Shown here: positions 1 through 10,283 of the stretch, one piece after another | How positions within the stretch are numbered: the stretch's first letter is position 1 | Layout: every line of letters starts with the position of its first letter | NCBI GenBank assembly: GCA_035533095.1 | Contig: DATLUM010000020.1 | Coordinates: forward strand, 1-37,918 | DNA length: 37,918 nt | Origin: Acidimicrobiales bacterium | GTDB taxonomy: Bacteria; Actinomycetota; Acidimicrobiia; Acidimicrobiales; Palsa-688 | Reading direction: 5' to 3' | Translations under genes and position numbers: made by a program | Notes under the pieces: generated by a model | The model's input: the letters and a program-made list of their open reading frames with translations, nothing else | Databases searched by the model: none | Told to the model about the DNA's origin: nothing

Positions 1-330
1 CGAGCCCAGGTAGGGAGCGTCGCCGAAGTTGAAGATCCCACCGTCCGACGCGACCAGCCAGTAGCCGCGGCCGTCCGCGGTGGAGGCCATGCCCACGATG
101 GGAGCGTTGAGGCGGGTGTTGCCAGTCGAGCCGTAATAACCCGCGTCGCCGAAGTTGAAGATCCCCCCGTCCGACGCGGCAAGCCAGTACCCGCCGCCAT
201 CGGGCGTACCGGAGATGTCGACGACTGGCTTGTTGAGGATGATCGATCCGGTCGATCCGCAGTACGGGAGGTTGCCGAAGTTGAAGACCCCGCCGTCGGA
301 GGCCGCCATGTAGTACCCGTTCGGAGCTCC
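1..330 (-). repeat. GYWLV repeat array 1 (three units visible, truncated)
   Basis: Units of about 126 bp encode 42-residue repeats. The first visible unit begins [15 protein letters not shown], the second [10 protein letters not shown], and the third [10 protein letters not shown] and is cut at base 1. The three complete proteins in this window have six units each, so about three more are expected beyond the edge. Confidence 0.85.
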
Positions 331-1839
331 GGACGGCCGGTTACAGGGCACTTGGATCGTCGGGGGAGGGGTGCCGGCGTTGCCGGTCAGTTGCGGGTCG
401 TGGTGGAACTCGGGCCATGCGCCGGCCTCGGAGACCACCCCCCCATTCGAGCCCGCCACCTCGAAGTGCTCGACCATCCCCTGGTTGCTGCCGTTGTAAC
501 CGGCGACGGTGATGCCGATCGTGCCATTCGGATCCGCCGTGATCAGCGGCGACGACTGCAGACCGAGACCCCGTTCGACCGCGGCGACCACGGCCCCGGT
601 CTTCCCGTCAAGGACCTCCGCGCCGGCAGTGGTGGGGACGACCACGTCCTGGTACCCCTGGCCGAACAGGTCGGCGGTGACCACACCGCCGATGACTTCA
701 CCCATAGCGGCGGTTCGCCAGATCACGGCACCGTTGGTGCCGTTGACGGCATAGACGCTGCCGCCACCGCTGCCGTTGTTGGTCCCCTCGACGACTTCGA
801 GCCCGCCGTTGCCGAACAGGTCAGCCAGCGCCGGGCTGCTCGTCGTGTCGCCGTCCAGGACGATTTCCCACTGCTTCGCGCAGTACTTGTTGATCGCGAT
901 GAGCGCGTGGTTGTCGCTGCCGCCGGCGAACACGCTCTCGTTGCCGGTGCCCACCACGACGCCGACCTGCCCGCCGGAGAGGAACTGGCCAATCGCCGGA
1001 GAAGACATGACGTCCTGGTTGGTGTCGTACTCGCAGTACAAGCCTTGATTCGGCTCGGAATAGCCGGCGTTGCCAGAGGGGCGCAGGATCCGAATATGCC
1101 CCCCGCCGGTGTACGTCTGGCCGTAAGCGACTCCTGCGGTTGACGCACCGCCGTCGATGATCTGGTTCGTCCCGTTGCCCTCGACGTCGCCGATGGCCGC
1201 GGTCGAGAAGACCGTGTCCGCTGTGAACCACGGAAACCCCGTGAGCCCGGCTCCGGTGGCGGCGTTGTAGGCGTCCATGTTCTGCCCGAGCGAGGGAGCG
1301 ACCACATCTACCTGGCCTTGCAGGTTGCCTACTGTCAGACCGGCGCTCTCGCCGTTGGCTTGGTAGTTGTTGCCCGCCGGGTCGTGCTCGATCTGACCCC
1401 ACAGTTGCTGGCCGCCGGTCGTCTCCGCGAAAGCTCCCCCGGCGTGCGGGTCGGCGGCGTTGCCCGCGCCGAAGAAGATCACTCCGCCGCTGACCGAGGG
1501 CGGCGAGTCCACCGGTACGCCGCCGGTGTTGACCGGCCACCCCGGGACAGTCGACCCGTTGGCGAGGTACTGGGCGTATACGTGGCCGGCACGGTCCCCG
1601 ACGATCGCGGCCAATCCGCCCGGCAGGCTGGCCACGACGGGTGAGGAGAGAGCGACCGGGTTGCCGACATCGTTGAACGTCACCGACCAGGTCTGGGTGA
1701 TGCTCGGCGTCGCGCTCGCCGGAGGTGTTGCGATCCCAGCAGACACGAGCGAGGCGCCCCCCAGTGCCGCCGCCAAACCGGCACCGATGATCGAACGCCG
1801 GCCCTTAGCGAGGGCGAGTCGGGTCAAATTCCACTTCAT
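1..1839 (-). CDS. Secreted VCBS/PQQ-like beta-propeller protein with C-terminal GYWLV repeats (3' end cut by window edge)
   Basis: An open frame of 613 codons runs from ATG at 1839 to the left edge without a stop, so the protein is partial at its C-terminus. Residues 1 to about 43 form a signal peptide: basic start ([15 protein letters not shown]), hydrophobic core, then PPASA before the mature part. Residues of about 45-490 carry repeated SSPAxADLxGNG and [13 protein letters not shown] stretches typical of FG-GAP/VCBS or PQQ-like propellers. From about residue 505 three units of the [15 protein letters not shown] repeat follow, and the third is cut. Cys pairs (LYCEYD, KYCAKQW) suggest an extracytoplasmic fold. 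No catalytic motif was recognised; a surface binding or adhesion role is an inference. A GGAGGTGG sequence lies 22 nt upstream of ATG, rather far for a ribosome site. Confidence 0.85.
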   Translation of the reverse strand, partial: MKWNLTRLALAKGRRSIIGAGLAAALGGASLVSAGIATPPASATPSITQTWSVTFNDVGNPVALSSPVVASLPGGLAAIVGDRAGHVYAQYLANGSTVPGWPVNTGGVPVDSPPSVSGGVIFFGAGNAADPHAGGAFAETTGGQQLWGQIEHDPAGNNYQANGESAGLTVGNLQGQVDVVAPSLGQNMDAYNAATGAGLTGFPWFTADTVFSTAAIGDVEGNGTNQIIDGGASTAGVAYGQTYTGGGHIRILRPSGNAGYSEPNQGLYCEYDTNQDVMSSPAIGQFLSGGQVGVVVGTGNESVFAGGSDNHALIAINKYCAKQWEIVLDGDTTSSPALADLFGNGGLEVVEGTNNGSGGGSVYAVNGTNGAVIWRTAAMGEVIGGVVTADLFGQGYQDVVVPTTAGAEVLDGKTGAVVAAVERGLGLQSSPLITADPNGTIGITVAGYNGSNQGMVEHFEVAGSNGGVVSEAGAWPEFHHDPQLTGNAGTPPPTIQVPCNRPSGAPNGYYMAASDGGVFNFGNLPYCGSTGSIILNKPVVDISGTPDGGGYWLAASDGGIFNFGDAGYYGSTGNTRLNAPIVGMASTADGRGYWLVASDGGIFNFGDAPYLGS

Positions 1840-1858
1840 CGGAACAATTTTCGGAACA
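1840..1858. promoter_or_regulatory. Direct repeat CGGAACA x2 just upstream of the left-edge gene
   Basis: CGGAACA occurs at 1840-1846 and again at 1852-1858, a 12-nt period that ends next to the ATG of the minus-strand secreted protein. On the coding strand this reads TGTTCCG twice, separated by AAAAT. It could be an operator half-site pair or chance; there is no other support. Confidence 0.25.
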
Positions 1859-1925
1859 GCGCCACCTCCGCTTGAGCGGCACGGATCACCAGGGGCATCC
1901 ATCCTGTCCTCCGGAAACGTCTTGC

Positions 1926-1931
1926 TACAAT
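1926..1931 (+). promoter_or_regulatory. -10 element TACAAT for the flavin monooxygenase gene
   Basis: TACAAT fits the actinobacterial TAnnnT -10 consensus and would start transcription near 1938. That leaves a leader of about 20 nt containing GGGGAGGGAG, a ribosome-binding site placed correctly for ATG at 1959. I see no convincing -35 box. Confidence 0.55.
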
Positions 1932-1958
1932 TCGGACACACGGGGAGGGAGACCTGTA

Positions 1959-3773
1959 ATGACCGATCTGGCTTTCGATCCCGACGTACTGAGGGACCGC
2001 TACCGGGCCGAGCGGGATAAGCGGCTGCGCCCCGACGGCAACGACCAGTACATCGAGGTCACCGGCCGTTTCGCCCACTACCTCGAGGATCCTTATGTCG
2101 AGGCGGTCGAACGCGACCCGATCCGCGAGGACGTGACCGTGCTGATCGTCGGCGGTGGCTTCGCCGGCTTGATATCGGGTGCCCGCCTCCGCCAAGCGGG
2201 TGTCGAGGACATCAGGATCGTGGAGAAGGGCGGGGACTTCGGCGGTACGTGGTACTGGAACCGTTACCCGGGCGCGCAGTGCGACGTCGAGTCCTACGTG
2301 TACCTGCCGCTGCTCGAAGAGACCGGCTACGTGCCCAGCGAGAAATACGTGCACGCACCGGAGATCCTCGCCCACTGCCGGAGGATCGCGGAGCAGTTCC
2401 GGCTCTACGACGGCGCGATCATGTCGACCGAGATTACGGCCATCGACTGGGATGCTCCGAGATCACGGTGGCTGGTCCGCACCAACCGCGGGGACGAGCT
2501 CGCCGCGCGCTTCTTGGTGATGGGCAACGGGCCCCTCCACCGACCGAAACTCCCTGGCATCGACGGGATGGACGACTTCGAGGGTCACTCGTTTCATACG
2601 AGCAGGTGGGATTACGAATACACGGGTGGCGACGCGACCGGTGGCCTCGACAAGCTCTCGGACAAGCGGGTGGCGATCATCGGCACCGGGGCGACGGCGG
2701 TGCAGGTGGTGCCCCATGTGGCGTCTTCGGCGGCCGAGCTGTACGTGTTCCAGCGGACCCCATCGTCGATAGACGTGCGGGGCAACCGGCCGACGGACCC
2801 GGAATGGGTGGCGTCGCTTCGGCCGGGCTGGCAGAAGGCGCGCGTGGAGAACTTCACCACGCTGACCTCGGGTGGCATCGCGGATCGTGACCTTGTCATG
2901 GACGGCTGGACCGACATCATCGGGCGGCTCGTGCGCCGGATCAGCGACGACGGGGGTTCGGACATGTCCGCGGTGGCGCTTGCGCGCAACCTCGAACTCG
3001 CCGATTTCGAGAAGATGGAGCAGATCCGCAGCCGGGTCGACGAGGTCGTCTCCGACCCCGCGACGGCGGCTGCGTTGAAGCCCTGGTACCGCCAGTTCTG
3101 CAAGAGGCCGTGCTTCCACGACGAGTACCTTCAATCGTTCAACCGGCCGAATGTCAGCCTGGTCGACACAGACGGGCACGGGGTCGAGCGCGTCACGGCC
3201 AAAGGCGTCGTCGCACGCGGGCGCGAGTACGAGGTCGACTGCATCATCTTCGCGACCGGCTTCGAGGTCGGGACCGCTTACACGCGCCGCGCCGGCTACG
3301 ACATTCGCGGCTCCGCCGGACAGGCTCTCTCGGAGCACTGGGCCGACGGGATGCGAACGTTGCACGGCATGCACGTGGACGCCTTCCCGAACATGTTCGT
3401 GCTCGGCCACACCCAGGGCGCTTTCACCGCCAACTACCCGCACCTGCTCGACGAGGCGAGCATCCACGTGGCGCACATCGTCAGCTGTGCGCTCGACGAG
3501 GAGGTCATCGAGGTCGAGGCGACTCCCGCTGCTGTCGACGAGTGGTTGGCCGTGTTGAAGGAGTCGGCTCGAGACCTGCGGTCGTTTCAAGAGCAGTGCA
3601 CGCCGGGCTACTACAACAACGAGGGCCGGCCCGGCGAGGGCGGCCTGCTGGGGAACTCCTACGGCAAGGGCCCCATGGCCTTCTTCGAGATGATGGACGA
3701 GTGGCGCGACAAGGGCGACTTCGCTGGCCTGGAGCTGCGCCGCGCGCCGGCCGCCGCCGTAACGGCCGGTTAG
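1959..3773 (+). CDS. Flavin-containing (Baeyer-Villiger type) monooxygenase
   Basis: The 604-residue protein fits the class B cyclohexanone/phenylacetone monooxygenase family, which uses FAD, NADPH and O2 to insert oxygen next to a ketone. The first Rossmann motif GGGFAG is at residues 65-70. The BVMO fingerprint FxGxxxHxxxW[P/D] is present as [12 protein letters not shown] near 207-218. The NADPH-binding GTGATA motif is near 242. A conserved FATGFEVG lies near the C-terminal third. ATG 1959 was chosen because it follows the ribosome site GGGGAGGGAG; the frame remains open upstream to 1872, but that extension ([12 protein letters not shown]) is unlike the family. The gene stands alone and converges on the next gene. 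The natural substrate cannot be told from sequence. Confidence 0.92.
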   Translation: MTDLAFDPDVLRDRYRAERDKRLRPDGNDQYIEVTGRFAHYLEDPYVEAVERDPIREDVTVLIVGGGFAGLISGARLRQAGVEDIRIVEKGGDFGGTWYWNRYPGAQCDVESYVYLPLLEETGYVPSEKYVHAPEILAHCRRIAEQFRLYDGAIMSTEITAIDWDAPRSRWLVRTNRGDELAARFLVMGNGPLHRPKLPGIDGMDDFEGHSFHTSRWDYEYTGGDATGGLDKLSDKRVAIIGTGATAVQVVPHVASSAAELYVFQRTPSSIDVRGNRPTDPEWVASLRPGWQKARVENFTTLTSGGIADRDLVMDGWTDIIGRLVRRISDDGGSDMSAVALARNLELADFEKMEQIRSRVDEVVSDPATAAALKPWYRQFCKRPCFHDEYLQSFNRPNVSLVDTDGHGVERVTAKGVVARGREYEVDCIIFATGFEVGTAYTRRAGYDIRGSAGQALSEHWADGMRTLHGMHVDAFPNMFVLGHTQGAFTANYPHLLDEASIHVAHIVSCALDEEVIEVEATPAAVDEWLAVLKESARDLRSFQEQCTPGYYNNEGRPGEGGLLGNSYGKGPMAFFEMMDEWRDKGDFAGLELRRAPAAAVTAG

Positions 3774-3832
3774 TCAACCGGACGGCTGCCGTCGCTGCCG
3801 ATGGCGAAGCCGTAGCCAGTGGGGCGCGATAA

Positions 3833-3860
3833 GGGCCGGCCCATCAATCAGGGCCGGCCC
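3833..3860. terminator. Hairpin terminator built from a doubled 10-bp palindrome
   Basis: GGGCCGGCCC at 3833-3842 is repeated at 3851-3860 with the loop ATCAATCA between. Each copy is its own reverse complement, so the pair forms a perfect 10-bp stem, and the signal looks the same on both strands. It lies between the convergent stops at 3773 and 3890, where a bidirectional terminator is expected. No long T run follows. Confidence 0.65.
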
Positions 3861-3889
3861 TCCCGCTGTGCAGCCCCCTCTGGCCGCTT

Positions 3890-4657
3890 CTACTCCGTGG
3901 TCGTGCGGGTCTCGATCGGTTCGTCCTCCGCAGCGGCAGCCGTCTCAGGACGCCCGGCGAAGTGCGTCCCCTCGTTGGGCATAGTGGTGGTACCGCTACC
4001 GGTGGTGCCGGTGGTGGCCGTGCGGGTGGTGCCGTCGCCGGCGGGCCGATCAGCGGCGGCGGCCTCCCCACCGACCCCACCGACGGGCGCTGCTGCGTCG
4101 GCGGGTCCGTAGACGATGCGGGGGACTGCGGTCGCGGCCTTGAACGCCATGCCTGCGAGGATCAGCAGCAGGACGCCCGGCCCGAGGTTGGCGCCGATCT
4201 GGTGGAGGAAGTTGTCGGTCGCGGTCGCCGGCTGGGCGTATCCGTTGCCTCCGTCGAACACCTGGTACGCCACCGGCCCGATGATCAACCAGGCGCCCGC
4301 ACCCATCGCCAGCAGCGAGGCGAGGCTGATGCCGCTGCGCCGGCCGACTCCATGAGCGCCGATCGTGCCGAGCATCATCAGCCCGGCCAGGACACCGACG
4401 GCGCCGGGCACGAGGTGGAGCAGCCAGTTCTGCTTCGTCCAGTCCCATGCCGTCAACGACGTCGGGTGCCACCCGAACAGCGGACCGACGAACACGGAGA
4501 TGCCGGCCCAAGCCGCCAGCAGGAGCGTCCACAGCCCGACGCCGCCGGCACCGAGTGGGTGTACTCGCGGGTGCGCGCCTGCGGGTGCCGCTGGCTCCGC
4601 GGCCCGGTTCCTACCGAAGAAACGGTGCTTTCTTGGGTGCTCCAAGGCCCATGCCAT
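3890..4657 (-). CDS. Four-helix integral membrane protein of unknown function
   Basis: The 255-residue protein starts at ATG 4657, which is preceded by a near-perfect ribosome site (AAGGAGGT, 6 nt spacing). That makes the longer frame starting at 4777 unlikely. Four hydrophobic helices are visible, near residues 40-62, 78-100, 112-133 and 158-177. The loop after the first helix is rich in Trp (GWHPTSLTAWDWTKQNW). The C-terminal 75 residues are a low-complexity Ala/Thr/Gly/Glu tail (TTRTATTGTTGSGTTT), probably disordered. The N-terminus is basic and cytoplasmic-looking. I do not recognise a family with a known role, and the isolated, divergent position gives no functional clue. Confidence 0.8.
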   Translation of the reverse strand: MAWALEHPRKHRFFGRNRAAEPAAPAGAHPRVHPLGAGGVGLWTLLLAAWAGISVFVGPLFGWHPTSLTAWDWTKQNWLLHLVPGAVGVLAGLMMLGTIGAHGVGRRSGISLASLLAMGAGAWLIIGPVAYQVFDGGNGYAQPATATDNFLHQIGANLGPGVLLLILAGMAFKAATAVPRIVYGPADAAAPVGGVGGEAAAADRPAGDGTTRTATTGTTGSGTTTMPNEGTHFAGRPETAAAAEDEPIETRTTTE

Positions 4658-4790
4658 CAGATGACCTCCTTCGCCGGCGACGGCTCGCGTCCAAGATGTG
4701 GCGCGCCCGTCGGCGGCCTTCGACCACGTACGGGTTCTTCCCACAATTGGCGCCTCCCAACCACCTGCCGGCGGCACCGCACGGAGCCCC

Positions 4791-4796
4791 TAGCCT
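4791..4796 (+). promoter_or_regulatory. -10 element TAGCCT for the 46-residue microprotein gene
   Basis: TAGCCT matches TAnnnT and predicts transcription from about 4803. The leader of about 27 nt holds AAAGGAG, 7 nt before ATG 4830. The same hexamer recurs before the gene at 4988 and before clpP. Confidence 0.5.
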
Positions 4797-4829
4797 GGGA
4801 TGGCGAGCGCGACACGAAAGGAGCGGCAC

Positions 4830-4970
4830 ATGCCGAAGGAGCCTGACGGGCGCCCCGAAGAAGAGCCGGCCAGGGAGGTGGACATCGACGAGGAGGTCGA
4901 GGAGTCATTTCCCGCGAGCGACCCGCCGTCGCACTGGAGCGGCGGCAACGGGGGCACGCACTCGCGCTGA
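4830..4970 (+). CDS. 46-residue acidic microprotein with FPASDPPS motif
   Basis: This short gene (ATG 4830, TGA 4970) encodes a very acidic, probably unstructured N-terminus (EPDGRPEEEPAREVDIDEE) followed by VEESFPASDPPSHW and a Gly-rich tail. The ExSFPASDPPSxW sequence recurs in many small bacterial proteins that I know only as hypothetical. A ribosome site AAAGGAG lies 7 nt upstream and a TAGCCT -10 box 34 nt upstream of the start. It ends 17 bp before the RmlC-like gene, which has its own promoter. There is no signal peptide or membrane segment. Function is unknown; the conserved motif and proper expression signals argue that it is real. Confidence 0.75.
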   Translation: MPKEPDGRPEEEPAREVDIDEEVEESFPASDPPSHWSGGNGGTHSR

Positions 4971-4975
4971 AGCCC

Positions 4976-4981
4976 TAGCCT
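4976..4981 (+). promoter_or_regulatory. Leaderless-type -10 element TAGCCT before the RmlC-like gene
   Basis: TAGCCT sits at -12 to -7 relative to ATG 4988, the spacing expected if transcription begins on the A of the start codon. There is no ribosome-binding site in the 6 nt between. Confidence 0.55.
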
Positions 4982-4987
4982 CTTGGC

Positions 4988-5539
4988 ATGCCCAAGATCG
5001 ACGAGTCGCGGACCATCCAAGGCGTGTACACGGTGGATCCGGACGGTCATGGCGACTCGCGGGGTCGATTCTTCGAGACTTACAGGCGGGAGTGGTTCCC
5101 CCTCGGCAGGGAGATGATCCAGGGGAACCGGTCGGACAAGGCCGCGGGTGCCGTCGTGGGGTTGCACTACCACCTGCATCAGGCCGACTACTGGCTCTGC
5201 CCGGTGGGCACGGCGAGGGTCGTGCTACACGACCTGCGCGATGGGTCCCCCACCGACGGCGCCACAGAGCACCTGGAGATGAGCCGGGACAACTGCCGCG
5301 GCGTGTTCATCCCACCGGGGGTGGCCCACGGGTTCGCGTCGTTGACCGATCTGACGATCACCTACCTGGTCGACGGCTACTACAACCCGGACGACGAGCT
5401 CGGTGTGGCTTGGGACGACCCGGAGATAGGCGCCGATTGGGGGGTCGGCGACCCGATCCTGTCCGACCGGGACCAGAAGAACCCGCTGCGTTCGGAGATC
5501 CCCGCCGGCCGCCGGCCGTACTTCGGCCTGAGGCGGTAA
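4988..5539 (+). CDS. dTDP-4-dehydrorhamnose 3,5-epimerase family protein (RmlC-like cupin)
   Basis: The 183-residue cupin is close to the usual RmlC length. Family landmarks in order: GRFFETYR at 26-33, GLHYHLHQ from 58 with the catalytic-type His at 60, FIPPGVAHGF near 108-117, then YLVDGYYNPDDELG and WDDPEIG. RmlC epimerises C3 and C5 of dTDP-4-keto-6-deoxyglucose on the way to dTDP-rhamnose, in the cytoplasm. No rmlA, rmlB or rmlD lies in the window, so the partners are elsewhere or the substrate differs. The stretch after the catalytic His (QADYWLCPVG) departs from the common RmlC pattern, so I call the family rather than the exact enzyme. The start follows a leaderless promoter. Confidence 0.8.
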   Translation: MPKIDESRTIQGVYTVDPDGHGDSRGRFFETYRREWFPLGREMIQGNRSDKAAGAVVGLHYHLHQADYWLCPVGTARVVLHDLRDGSPTDGATEHLEMSRDNCRGVFIPPGVAHGFASLTDLTITYLVDGYYNPDDELGVAWDDPEIGADWGVGDPILSDRDQKNPLRSEIPAGRRPYFGLRR

Positions 5540-5562
5540 CCGCCGGGGCGCCCGGGCCCTTG

Positions 5563-5568
5563 TACCAT
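5563..5568 (+). promoter_or_regulatory. Leaderless-type -10 element TACCAT before the UbiA-family gene
   Basis: TACCAT lies at -12 to -7 of GTG 5575. This both marks a promoter for the arabinose-donor operon and decides the start of the UbiA-family protein, whose frame is open for over 1 kb upstream. Confidence 0.6.
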
Positions 5569-5574
5569 CGAGCG

Positions 5575-6516
5575 GTGAGCAAGGTCCTGCCCGGCGCGAC
5601 GGGACTCTCCGGCACCCAGCCGGCAGGAGCCCGCCATAGCGCCGCGAGGGCACTCGTACTGACCGCCCGCCCCAAGCAGTGGGCAAAGAACGTCCTCGTG
5701 TTCGCCGCGCCCGGCGCCGCCGGCGTGCTCAACCACGGTGGACCGCTCGCCAGGGCTCTCGAAGCGTTCGCCCTGTTCTGCGCCGTCTCGTCGGGCACCT
5801 ATTTCCTCAACGACGCTCTCGACGTACGCGCCGACCGCGAGCACCCGACCAAGCGATTCCGCCCGGTCGCCGCCGGCCTGATCAAGGTGCGGACCGCCCT
5901 GGTGACCGGCGCGGCTCTGATGGCCGTGGCGATCGGCGTGGGGGTGGCCCTGCGATGGCGGCTCGGCCTGGTGCTCGGCATCTACGTGCTGGTGCAGTTC
6001 GCGTACAGCCTCTATCTCAAGCACCAGCCCATCTTCGACCTGGTGAGCGTCGCGGCGGGTTTCGTGCTGAGGGCGATCGCCGGCGCCGTGGCGATACCCG
6101 TTCCCGTGTCGCAATGGTTCCTGATCGTCGCCACCTTCGGGAGCCTCCTGATGGTTACGGGCAAGCGGGTCGCGGAGCACGCCGAGCTGGGCGATGACCG
6201 AGGGGCGCACCGGGCAACCCTCGACGCATACAGCCCGGCTTTCCTCCGGACCGTCCTCGCCATCGCCGCCGGCGGGGCGATCATCGGCTATGCCCTGTGG
6301 GCCTTCAGCCTCCAGACGGCAACGCTCCATCACCACAACGACGCCATCTGGTACCAGCTGTCCACCGTCCCTGTGTTCATCGCGCTGTTGCGCTACACGT
6401 TCCTCGTGGAGGCAGGCCACGGCGCGAAGCCTGAGGACCTGGTGTTGTCCGACCGGCCGCTCCAGGTGCTCGGCCTGTGCTGGGTGGTCCTGTTCGCTCT
6501 CGCCATCTATGCCTGA
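5575..6516 (+). CDS. ubiA: UbiA-family decaprenyl-phosphate phosphoribosyltransferase
   Basis: The 313-residue polytopic membrane protein has the UbiA prenyl-phosphate-binding motif NDxxDxxxD ([13 protein letters not shown], Asn at about 79) and the second conserved block [16 protein letters not shown]. The opening [19 protein letters not shown] is characteristic of the DPPR-synthase branch (mycobacterial Rv3806c), which moves phosphoribose from PRPP to decaprenyl phosphate. The assignment is supported by dprE1 and dprE2 directly downstream. GTG 5575 was chosen because a TACCAT -10 box ends 6 nt before it; the open frame upstream to 4447 is antisense and intergenic sequence. The stop overlaps the next start by 8 bp. 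This is the first committed step of decaprenyl-phospho-arabinose synthesis. Confidence 0.92.
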   Translation: MSKVLPGATGLSGTQPAGARHSAARALVLTARPKQWAKNVLVFAAPGAAGVLNHGGPLARALEAFALFCAVSSGTYFLNDALDVRADREHPTKRFRPVAAGLIKVRTALVTGAALMAVAIGVGVALRWRLGLVLGIYVLVQFAYSLYLKHQPIFDLVSVAAGFVLRAIAGAVAIPVPVSQWFLIVATFGSLLMVTGKRVAEHAELGDDRGAHRATLDAYSPAFLRTVLAIAAGGAIIGYALWAFSLQTATLHHHNDAIWYQLSTVPVFIALLRYTFLVEAGHGAKPEDLVLSDRPLQVLGLCWVVLFALAIYA

Positions 6517-7870
6517 ACAGCTGACAGGTTGGGGCCGCACCGCGCCGACGGTCGCGAACCTCACCGTCGCGCACGAGACGGCGGAGCTGGCGCAGGCCCT
6601 CGAGGAGGCCGGCCCACGCGGGGTCATCGCCAGAGGGCTGGGCCGCAGCTACGGGGATGCCGCGCAGAACGCCGGTGGTGAGGTGGTCGCCACCACCCAT
6701 CTGAACAGGGTGCTGGACTTCGACGTCTCGGCCGGACGTATCACGGTGCAATCCGGGGCGAGCCTCGGGCAGCTGATGAGGATGCTCGTCCCGTTCGGAT
6801 GGTGGCCGGCCGTGACCCCCGGCACGCGCCAGGTGACCGTGGGCGGGGCGATCGCGTCGGACATACACGGGAAGAACCACCACCGCGAGGGCACATTCGG
6901 CCAGCACGTCGAATCCCTGGTGCTCCGCACGCCGGCCCTCGGTGCGCTCACGGTGGGACCGGTAGACGGCGCGGACGTGTTCTGGGCGACCGCCGGGGGG
7001 ATGGGTCTGACCGGAATCATCGAAGAGGCAACCCTGCGGCTCCTTCCGATCGAGACCGCGTACATGCGGGTGGACAGCGAGCGCTGCGCGGATCTCGACT
7101 CGGTGATGGATCGGATGTCGGAGTCCGACAAGGAGTACAGCTACAGCGTGGCGTGGATCGACTGCCTCGCCCGCGGCGCTTCCCTCGGTAGGTCGATCCT
7201 CGAGTTCGCGGAGCATGCCAAGCTCGACGAACTCCCGGCGAAGCGCCGCGGACCCGCGCGAGCGCTTCGCTTCGACGCTCGCGAGTTGATCGCCGCGCCG
7301 CCCTGGGCACCGTCGGGTCTCCTGAACCGGTGGTCGATCGCGGTCTTCAACGAGTTCTGGTTCCGCAAGTCGCCTCGTCGTGCGGCCGGTCACATCGTCC
7401 CTGCCTCGGGGTTCTTCCACCCGCTCGACATGGTTTCCGGCTGGAACCGTATATACGGCCGTCATGGGTTCCTGCAGTACCAGATGGTCCTTCCCGACGG
7501 CGAGGAGGCCACCTTGCGTGAGTCGCTCGAGATGCTGAGCGCAGCGCGCTGCGCGTCGTTTCTCGCGGTGCTGAAGAGGTTCGGGGCGGCGAACCCGGGG
7601 CCGATGTCGTTTCCCAGGCCGGGATGGACGCTGGCCCTCGACATACCGGCGAGCGGTCCCGGACTCGCCGCTCTTCTCGATGCGCTCGACCAGAAGGTCG
7701 CGGACGCCGGCGGCCGGGTCTACCTGTCCAAAGACTCGCGGCTCCGGCCGGAACTCCTCGAGCGCATGTATCCGGAACTCCCCCGTTGGCGGGAGGTCCG
7801 CCGGCGTGTCGATCCCGACGGGATCATGCGCTCCGACCTGGCCCGCCGGCTCCCCTCCCTTGTCGCCTGA
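6509..7870 (+). CDS. dprE1: Decaprenylphosphoryl-beta-D-ribose 2-oxidase
   Basis: The 453-residue FAD enzyme of the VAO/PCMH fold oxidises the 2-OH of decaprenyl-phospho-ribose; with DprE2 it epimerises ribose to arabinose. Visible: [15 protein letters not shown] and the FAD-binding stretch [17 protein letters not shown]. At the C-terminus, [11 protein letters not shown] aligns with the mycobacterial segment bearing the FAD-contacting Lys418 (here Lys408). The segment [10 protein letters not shown] aligns with mycobacterial PGWNICVDFP, so the residue matching Cys387, the covalent target of benzothiazinones, is Ala376. ATG 6509 overlaps the ubiA stop by 8 bp and gives the usual N-terminus. The oxidase presumably acts at the membrane face or periplasm. 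Confidence 0.94.
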   Translation: MPEQLTGWGRTAPTVANLTVAHETAELAQALEEAGPRGVIARGLGRSYGDAAQNAGGEVVATTHLNRVLDFDVSAGRITVQSGASLGQLMRMLVPFGWWPAVTPGTRQVTVGGAIASDIHGKNHHREGTFGQHVESLVLRTPALGALTVGPVDGADVFWATAGGMGLTGIIEEATLRLLPIETAYMRVDSERCADLDSVMDRMSESDKEYSYSVAWIDCLARGASLGRSILEFAEHAKLDELPAKRRGPARALRFDARELIAAPPWAPSGLLNRWSIAVFNEFWFRKSPRRAAGHIVPASGFFHPLDMVSGWNRIYGRHGFLQYQMVLPDGEEATLRESLEMLSAARCASFLAVLKRFGAANPGPMSFPRPGWTLALDIPASGPGLAALLDALDQKVADAGGRVYLSKDSRLRPELLERMYPELPRWREVRRRVDPDGIMRSDLARRLPSLVA

Positions 7871-7891
7871 GCACCCAGTACGGAGACACAG

Positions 7892-8652
7892 ATGAAAGAC
7901 GCCCTCGGCAGCGTGCAATCCATTCTCGTCCTCGGCGGATCGTCCGAGATCGGCGTCGCGATCGCGCAGCGTCTCACCGGCCCGCGGCACGCGACCGTCG
8001 TCCTCGCCGGCCGTGACGAAGGCGCCTTGGAGAAGGCCGCCCAAGAGGTGCGCACTGCCGGAGCCGGACGGGTGGAGGTGACGCGCTTCGACGCGCGGGA
8101 GGTGACCAGCCACGACGAGGTGATCGCGAACGCGGTCGAACTGGCCGGCGGCGAACTGGACGTGATCGTCGTGGCTTTCGGCTTGCTCGGGGACCAGGAG
8201 GTCGACGAGATCGGGGGCGACGGCGCGGTTGATGTCGCGACGACCAACTACGTCGGAGCGGTGGCCTCAGGGCTCGCCGCCGCGCGCCTGGTACGCAGGC
8301 AGGGGCACGGGACGATCGTCTTCCTCTCGTCGGTGGCTGGCGAACGGGTGAGGCGGGCCAACTTCATCTACGGGTCCTCGAAAGCCGGTATGGACGGCTT
8401 TGCTCAGGGACTCGGCGACGCGCTCGCCGGAAGCGGCGGCTCGGTCCTGGTGGTCCGTCCCGGTTTCGTCAGGACAAAGATGACCGAAGGGATGCGCGAG
8501 GCCCCTTTGTCGACCACGGCCGAGGCGGTCGCCGACGCCACTGCAAAGGCCGTCGCGGCGGGCAAGGAGGTCATCTGGGTGCCGGCGACGCTGCGGTTCG
8601 TGTTCATGGTCTTCCGGCACCTGCCGCGGATTGTGTGGCGGAGGATGCCGGC

Positions 8653-8656
<4 letters not shown>
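7892..8656 (+). CDS. dprE2: Decaprenylphosphoryl-2-keto-ribose reductase (SDR)
   Basis: The 254-residue short-chain dehydrogenase has the cofactor motif GGSSEIG at 15-21, an SxxxxxxxxxxxYxxxK-type active site (SSVAGE, then YGSSKAG), and RPGFVRTKMT after it. Adjacent to dprE1, it is expected to reduce the 2-keto intermediate with NADH to give decaprenyl-phospho-arabinose. A hydrophobic C-terminus (LRFVFMVFRHLPRIVWRRM) resembles that of known DprE2 proteins and may touch the membrane. It begins 21 nt after dprE1 with GGAG about 7 nt before ATG. Its stop overlaps the downstream TTG start as TTGA. Confidence 0.93.
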
Positions 8657-10279
<1,623 letters not shown>

Positions 10280-10283
10280 GCGG

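Noticed and set aside
1-330. CRISPR-like direct repeats
   Set aside because: Period is 126 bp with no unique spacers, and the repeats are in-frame protein coding.
352-1644. Several plus-strand open frames opposite the left-edge gene
   Set aside because: Shadows of GC-rich coding DNA. The minus-strand frame encodes a signal peptide and recognisable repeats along its full length.
4447-5574. Upstream extension of the UbiA-family frame by 376 codons
   Set aside because: It would read through the antisense of a membrane protein gene, the microprotein and RmlC in another frame. The product is Arg/Pro-rich nonsense, and a -10 box plus GTG mark the start at 5575.
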